Positions 60,590 to 64,000 of a DNA stretch of 64,000 nucleotides are shown piece by piece; position 1 is the first letter of the stretch; each line of letters opens with the position of its first letter. The stretch comes from JAGXFP01 sp039714535. GTDB lineage: Bacteria; Desulfobacterota; Desulfobulbia; Desulfobulbales; JAGXFP01. Where the stretch lies: positions 1 to 64,000 of the forward strand of contig JBDLJC010000004.1 in NCBI GenBank assembly GCA_039714535.1, written 5' to 3'. A program made the translations under genes and the position numbers. The notes beneath the pieces were generated by a model. That model had not been told where the DNA came from. It made no database searches and worked only from the letters and a program-made list of their open reading frames with translations.

Positions 60590-61114
60590 TCAGGCGGAGG
60601 CCGCTGTCTTGCCATCCCCTTCCGATTCCATCTTCGCCAGTTTCTCTTCCAAAGAAAGCATCCTCTTGTTCATCTCCTCCATCATACCAACTGTCTTCAT
60701 AGCTAGGGCTTTGTTGTCGACCGCTTCGCTGAAGGCGTGGAGGTTGGCGGCTATGGCCCGGACCAGCACCTGGTTGCCAGAGTTGTAGATCTTGGCCAAC
60801 AGCTCCACGCTCTCGCCCAGGCCGATATCGTCATCAGGGATATCCCCGGCGGCGACAGAGGTTTCTGAGGGAGTCGGTTGTTGCGCTGGCGAGCTGGTAG
60901 ACTCCTGGATAAGCATTGGCACGTTGTCATTAAAAAACCAGCCGACATTAAAACCAAGGTTGGTAAATGCCGTCCAGACCTTAGTATCGATATTACCGCC
61001 TTCTTGCTCATACTTTTGGTATGTCCGGTAGCCAATATTCAGAGACCGGGCCATCACCTTTTGATTTTTCCCCAGAGATTCTCGCGCTGTTTTGAGCTTG
61101 TCTTTGATTTCCAT
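60590..61114 (-). CDS. Phage repressor-like HTH protein
   Basis: A 174-residue regulator with an N-terminal Cro/CI-type helix-turn-helix (IKDKLKTARESLGKNQKVMA, RSLNIGYRTYQKYEQEGGNI) and a C-terminal helical region (FSEAVDNKALAMKTVGMMEE, then MNKRMLSLEEKLAKMESE) suited to oligomerisation. It is transcribed leftward, away from the early genes, as the c repressor of Mu-like phages is. Repeats with GGACGC cores just upstream (61130-61173) are candidate operators. Confidence 0.78.
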   Translation of the reverse strand: MEIKDKLKTARESLGKNQKVMARSLNIGYRTYQKYEQEGGNIDTKVWTAFTNLGFNVGWFFNDNVPMLIQESTSSPAQQPTPSETSVAAGDIPDDDIGLGESVELLAKIYNSGNQVLVRAIAANLHAFSEAVDNKALAMKTVGMMEEMNKRMLSLEEKLAKMESEGDGKTAASA

Positions 61115-61129
61115 GGATCGCCGTTATGA

Positions 61130-61173
61130 GCGTCCATACTGAAACCCTTAAGTAGGGACGCAGGTATGGACGC
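61130..61173. promoter_or_regulatory. Operator-like inverted repeat before the phage repressor gene
   Basis: GCGTCCATAC (61130-61139) and GTATGGACGC (61164-61173) are perfect 10-bp arms; GGGACGCAGG lies between them, and another GGACGC is at 61261. It starts 15 bases upstream of the repressor start codon, as an autoregulatory operator would. Confidence 0.55.
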
Positions 61174-61262
61174 GATGTTAATATTTTATGCAATAATTTT
61201 CTACACGGAATAACAATGCGTTAAGCGAATAAACGCCCAGATATTCATATTTTTTAGTTCGG

Positions 61263-61299
61263 ACGCCGATTTGTGCTTTACAAAAGCAGATATCGGCGT
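61263..61299. promoter_or_regulatory. Inverted repeat in the phage early control region
   Basis: ACGCCGAT (61263-61270) pairs with ATCGGCGT (61292-61299), and inside TGCTTT (61274-61279) pairs with AAAGCA (61283-61288). The symmetrical design suits a repressor site or a leader hairpin between the divergent promoters. Confidence 0.5.
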
Positions 61300-61313
61300 T
61301 TATAATGCTCATC

Positions 61314-61337
61314 AACTAGGAACGCCGGTTCCTAGTT
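61314..61337. promoter_or_regulatory. Inverted repeat in the phage early control region
   Basis: AACTAGGAAC (61314-61323) and GTTCCTAGTT (61328-61337) are perfect 10-bp arms around GCCG. It is about 100 bases upstream of the early gene at 61439 and may be an operator for early transcription. Confidence 0.55.
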
Positions 61338-61438
61338 TATATGCGCATAATCGTACCCGATTTGCGCATGTACGGTCAATGTCCAACTTAATGAAACGTT
61401 TGGACTGAATCCGGCAGATTTGTGGACGGAGAAAAACA

Positions 61439-61867
61439 GTGACACCCAACCAATTAGATCTATTTAATCGACCCTCTTTTAATCGCCTGAACCACGATAT
61501 CAAAGCCGCCATGAATGAGGCGGTCAAAAAATCGGGCTTGTCCCGCGATCAGGTGCTGGACAGGATTAATGAACTGGCCCTGCGCTTCGGGGTACGGCTG
61601 GTGGGAGGCAGCGGCAAAGCCCTGACCATGGATACCCTGGCCAAATGGCTGAACGTGGAAGAGGAAAGCCGGGTGCCGTCATTTAACGGTCTGGCTGTAT
61701 TCTGCGCCGCCATCGAATGTAACGAACCGCTGGCCGTGATGGCCCGGCTGCTGGGCGGCAAGCTGATAAGCGATCAGGATGTCAACCTGCTGGACTGGGC
61801 CAGGGCCTACCATAAGGCCAAGAATTTGAAGAAGGAAATGCGGGAGCTAGAGGCGGGAATTTTATGA
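61439..61867 (+). CDS. Phage early protein of the Mu-like type, function unknown
   Basis: A 142-residue protein starting at GTG with GGAG nine bases upstream. The sequence (NRLNHDIKAAMNEAVKKSGL, SRDQVLDRINELALRFGVRL, then GGSGKALTMDTLAKWLN) is helical and resembles early or regulatory proteins found next to Mu-like transposase genes; the central part could be a DNA-binding helix-turn-helix. It overlaps the next gene as ATGA. Not assigned to a named family. Confidence 0.65.
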   Translation: MTPNQLDLFNRPSFNRLNHDIKAAMNEAVKKSGLSRDQVLDRINELALRFGVRLVGGSGKALTMDTLAKWLNVEEESRVPSFNGLAVFCAAIECNEPLAVMARLLGGKLISDQDVNLLDWARAYHKAKNLKKEMRELEAGIL

Positions 61868-62088
61868 GTAAGAGAGGAAGAAACTGGTTCAAGATTGATG
61901 ACTGGATGCGGCACCATGGTTTGTCGGTGACCAAGATCCAGCGGGAAATTGGTTTTAAGAACCATGGGGTGGTCAGCAATACCATTGCCGGGCGGAAGAA
62001 TAACCGCAAGGTATTGCGGCTGCTGGTGGCGAAAGGTTGCCCGGTGCGGTACCTGGCCTTGCCGGATGATATGAGGGAGGCGGCATGA
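61864..62088 (+). CDS. Small phage DNA-binding-type protein
   Basis: A 74-residue basic protein (RGRNWFKIDDWMRHHGLSVT, then KIQREIGFKNHGVVSNTIAG), whose centre has the pattern of a helix-turn-helix, with WMRHHGLSVTKIQREIGF as the helical pair. It starts in the stop of the preceding gene and overlaps the next, so three or more early genes form one coupled unit. Confidence 0.6.
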   Translation: MSKRGRNWFKIDDWMRHHGLSVTKIQREIGFKNHGVVSNTIAGRKNNRKVLRLLVAKGCPVRYLALPDDMREAA

Positions 62089-62357
62089 GCTATATGATCA
62101 ACAGAGCGGCGCAGGCTGTGGAAAGGGTATTAGGTTGTCGGTTCCTGTGTCTGCCGGAGGTGGAGTTTACCAGTCGGATACCTAAAGGAAAACTTGGATA
62201 TTGCTGCGATACGCATATTGCCATCAGACCGAGCCTGCTCCGTTTCCAACAAGAAAGGGTTTTGTGTCACGAATTAATTCACTGGGCAGGAATTGAATGT
62301 GAAAAGAAAACTGACCAGCTTGAAATATCAGCATGGGTCAGGATGGAGGCGGCATAA
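62085..62357 (+). CDS. Small phage protein with HExxH metallopeptidase motif
   Basis: A 90-residue protein with LCHELIHWAGIECEKKTDQL, which contains the HExxH zinc-binding motif, similar to ImmA/IrrE-type peptidases. It is shorter than ImmA and has no HTH. Two cysteine residues (LGCRFLCLPE) near the start. In other phages ImmA-like peptidases destroy the repressor and trigger induction; the same could hold for the repressor at 60590, but this is inference. Overlaps its neighbours by 4 bases and 1 base. Confidence 0.62.
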   Translation: MSYMINRAAQAVERVLGCRFLCLPEVEFTSRIPKGKLGYCCDTHIAIRPSLLRFQQERVLCHELIHWAGIECEKKTDQLEISAWVRMEAA

Positions 62358-62605
62358 TGGCTGAGAACAGCGTGAAAAAAGACTGTAGGTTGTGCGCCTG
62401 CTGGTTCCTTGGTTGTCTCAATGGGCGTGAAAAATGGGAGGACAAGGCCATAACACCAAACATGGTGGTAGTCGGCCAATCTGGAAAGGTGTATCCAGAC
62501 AAAAATTACCCCACAACAGAAACAGAATACCCATTAACTGCAATGTTTTGCAATGCGTTTATAGCAGACCCGCGACCAGAGAGACGTGGCCGTGTTGTTG
62601 GGTGA
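62357..62605 (+). CDS. Hypothetical cysteine-rich phage protein
   Basis: An 82-residue protein starting at the ATG that overlaps the previous stop (TAATG). Cysteines cluster early (DCRLCACWFLGCLNG), as in a small zinc-binding knuckle, and one occurs late (MFCNAF). No family recognised. Part of the coupled phage early genes. Confidence 0.5.
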   Translation: MAENSVKKDCRLCACWFLGCLNGREKWEDKAITPNMVVVGQSGKVYPDKNYPTTETEYPLTAMFCNAFIADPRPERRGRVVG

Positions 62606-62634
62606 AATATAACCATTCAATAAGGGGAGAAAAT

Positions 62635-63273
62635 ATGAGTTTAGTTTTGGAGGAGCAAGTCAAGCCGTTATCGGCCAAGGAGAGGCAGCGGCTTAAGAAA
62701 CTGGAGGGAGTTATCAGCAAGAATCTGGAGGGGTTCGTGGCGGTCTGCATGGCCTTCGCCGAGATTCAGGAAAAGATGCTGTATCGAGACGCCGCCCTGA
62801 CGATTGCGGAATACGCCAGAGAGCGCTTTGACCTTTCCCGTAGTCGTTTTTTCCAGTTTGCCGATGGCGGACGCCTACTCCAGTTTATCGAAGAGTCCAC
62901 AACTGTGGACTCCCCTTGGCAGCCAAAAAACGAGGCGCAATTACGGCCCCTGATCCCGGTCTTTAATAAGACTCCGGATAAACTGGCCGAGATCATCGAG
63001 ATGGCGGTCGAAACCGCGCCGGAAGGCAAGGTCACCGCTGCTCATTTGAGCAAAACAGTCAAGGACAAGGCCGGGCAAGTCGTCAAGAAGGCGGTCAAGA
63101 AGGCCAAAAAGACCGTCGTTAAATCTGAGCATGTCAGCGAGGAATTTACCAAGACATACGACGCGCTGATGAAGGTAGTGCAGCAGGAGTACGATAGCGA
63201 CTGGGCCACCACCGACAAAGAAGTGGTGATCCGGTCCCTTAAAGGTCTGTTGGCAGTTATCGAGGTTGGCTAA
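62635..63273 (+). CDS. Phage early DNA-binding-type protein
   Basis: A 212-residue protein with RDAALTIAEYARERFDLSRS and SRFFQFADGGRLLQFIEEST in its first half, resembling proteins of the type found in phage and plasmid early regions, and a lysine-rich middle (DKAGQVVKKAVKKAKKTVVK). The ATG at 62635 has GGGGAGA upstream. It ends directly before the MuA-like gene. Not assigned to a named family; a role in transposition or replication control is only suggested by position. Confidence 0.6.
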   Translation: MSLVLEEQVKPLSAKERQRLKKLEGVISKNLEGFVAVCMAFAEIQEKMLYRDAALTIAEYARERFDLSRSRFFQFADGGRLLQFIEESTTVDSPWQPKNEAQLRPLIPVFNKTPDKLAEIIEMAVETAPEGKVTAAHLSKTVKDKAGQVVKKAVKKAKKTVVKSEHVSEEFTKTYDALMKVVQQEYDSDWATTDKEVVIRSLKGLLAVIEVG

Positions 63274-63275
63274 CG

Positions 63276-64000
63276 ATGCAGACCGAATATTCGGCAATAG
63301 AACTGGCCCCGATCCTCGGTAAAACGAGTCGAACCGTCTCCCGCCAAGCCATTAATGAAGGCTGGCGTTATGTCACTCGAAAATGTAAAGGACCAGCCTA
63401 CAAGTCTTTTATAGCCGTATTATTACCGGAACCAATCAGAATAAAAGTTGCCCGCCATACGGCCATTAACGGCAGCGGAGTTACCTCTCCTTTCTCTGCT
63501 GCCGCAGTGAGCGCCACCGCCGCCCCCCTCGGCGTTGGCGCTCAGGCCGGGGCATTGCTGGGCCAAACCAGAGTGGCGGACACGGCCGAATCGGCCGAGC
63601 AGGCCAGGATCAACCGGGAACGTGGTCTGGCCGCATTCAATCAACTGCCCGAACAGCGACAACGCGAGGCCGAGGCCCGCCTGGAAATTCTCCAGGCCCG
63701 CGACGCCTTTATCGAAGCCGCCTGCCTGCCGATGAAACGGGGCAGCCAGGCCTTTGCCCTTGAGTATTGCGAGGGCAACCTAAACCTGCCCGGTGCGATC
63801 ACCAGGATCATCGGCGCAACCCTGTCCTGGTCAACCCTCAACCGCTGGCAGCAATCATATAAAGATGCGGGCCTGGCCGGACTGGCCAGCGGCTACAAGA
63901 GCCCGAACAAGGGTAAAACCACCCTGAGCCCACCCCAGCGGGAACTGATCAAAGGGCTGCTGACCGCCCATCCCCATATAAGCCTGGTCAAGATCATGTC
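63276..64000 (+). CDS. Mu-like transposase A, N-terminal part (runs off the window)
   Basis: The frame starts at ATG 63276 and stays open to the window end, giving more than 240 residues. The N-terminus (MQTEYSAIELAPILGKTSRT, then VSRQAINEGWRYVTRKCKGP) is a MuA-type winged-helix DNA-binding region, followed by a hinge and ARDAFIEAACLPMKRGSQAF, NLPGAITRIIGATLSWSTLN and RWQQSYKDAGLAGLASGYKS, as in the second DNA-binding part of MuA-like proteins. The catalytic DDE domain lies outside the window. It marks this as a replicatively transposing prophage and not a tRNA-site integrating one. Confidence 0.8.
   Translation, partial: MQTEYSAIELAPILGKTSRTVSRQAINEGWRYVTRKCKGPAYKSFIAVLLPEPIRIKVARHTAINGSGVTSPFSAAAVSATAAPLGVGAQAGALLGQTRVADTAESAEQARINRERGLAAFNQLPEQRQREAEARLEILQARDAFIEAACLPMKRGSQAFALEYCEGNLNLPGAITRIIGATLSWSTLNRWQQSYKDAGLAGLASGYKSPNKGKTTLSPPQRELIKGLLTAHPHISLVKIM

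Overview
The window looks like a chromosome segment of a Gram-negative anaerobe, most plausibly a Desulfobacterota (sulfate-reducer type) bacterium. This is inferred from gene content: an HdrC-like ferredoxin, MvhD and MetV cluster beside a MetF-type methylenetetrahydrofolate reductase, a KDO-pathway isomerase (outer membrane with LPS), and an exopolysaccharide locus of the type often linked to PEP-CTERM systems. I saw no rRNA, no complete tRNA and no CRISPR array.

Layout. 1-7.8 kb: a housekeeping and C1 block on the + strand (Crp/Fnr regulator, MetF with a fused MetV-like C-terminus, PurF, KdsD, HdrC-like protein, MvhD, MetV), closed by a clean intrinsic terminator. 8-12 kb: a minus-strand operon of M20 amidohydrolase, YbdK-type carboxylate-amine ligase and gamma-glutamyltransferase. 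12.4-22 kb: accessory DNA with a frameshifted secreted protein, a cysteine-containing membrane protein followed by a long bulged hairpin, the 3' half of a tRNA-Arg(TCT) gene (an attachment-site scar), a REC-PAS-PAS-LuxR regulator, a degenerate kinase ATPase domain and a large dockerin-bearing surface protein.

22-48 kb: a large exopolysaccharide locus. It starts with a LuxR regulator, followed by export and assembly genes (Wza-like lipoprotein, Wzz/Wzc-like protein, AAA ATPase with LysM, degenerate CpsD-like protein, initiating sugar transferase), amino-sugar genes (oxidoreductase, acyltransferase, aminotransferase), a FemAB-like protein, a deacetylase and a WecG-type transferase. An AT-rich insert follows (MiaB-like radical SAM protein, two methyltransferases, an ATP-grasp enzyme), then ManC, a glycosyltransferase, a polymerase/ligase, a flippase, two sulfotransferases and a GT2 enzyme. 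The predicted product is a methylated, possibly amidated and sulfated polysaccharide. No exosortase is present.

48-60 kb: minus-strand surface proteins (DUF1566 protein, asparagine-synthetase-like enzyme, beta-helix protein with a recently duplicated module, a lipoprotein, a cohesin-like lipoprotein), IS3-type transposase remnants, and a plus-strand pair making UDP-galacturonate/UDP-glucuronate. 60.6-64 kb: the left, early-control end of a Mu-like transposable prophage (repressor, operator-like repeats, small early genes, a HExxH protein, the 5' part of a MuA-like transposase).

The most interesting non-coding signal is a roughly 150-bp sequence family seen upstream of several polysaccharide or surface-protein transcription units (three full copies, one partial). 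It resembles the JUMPstart/ops leader concept in placement and carries a GGCGG-type core in two copies. All comparisons were made by eye.
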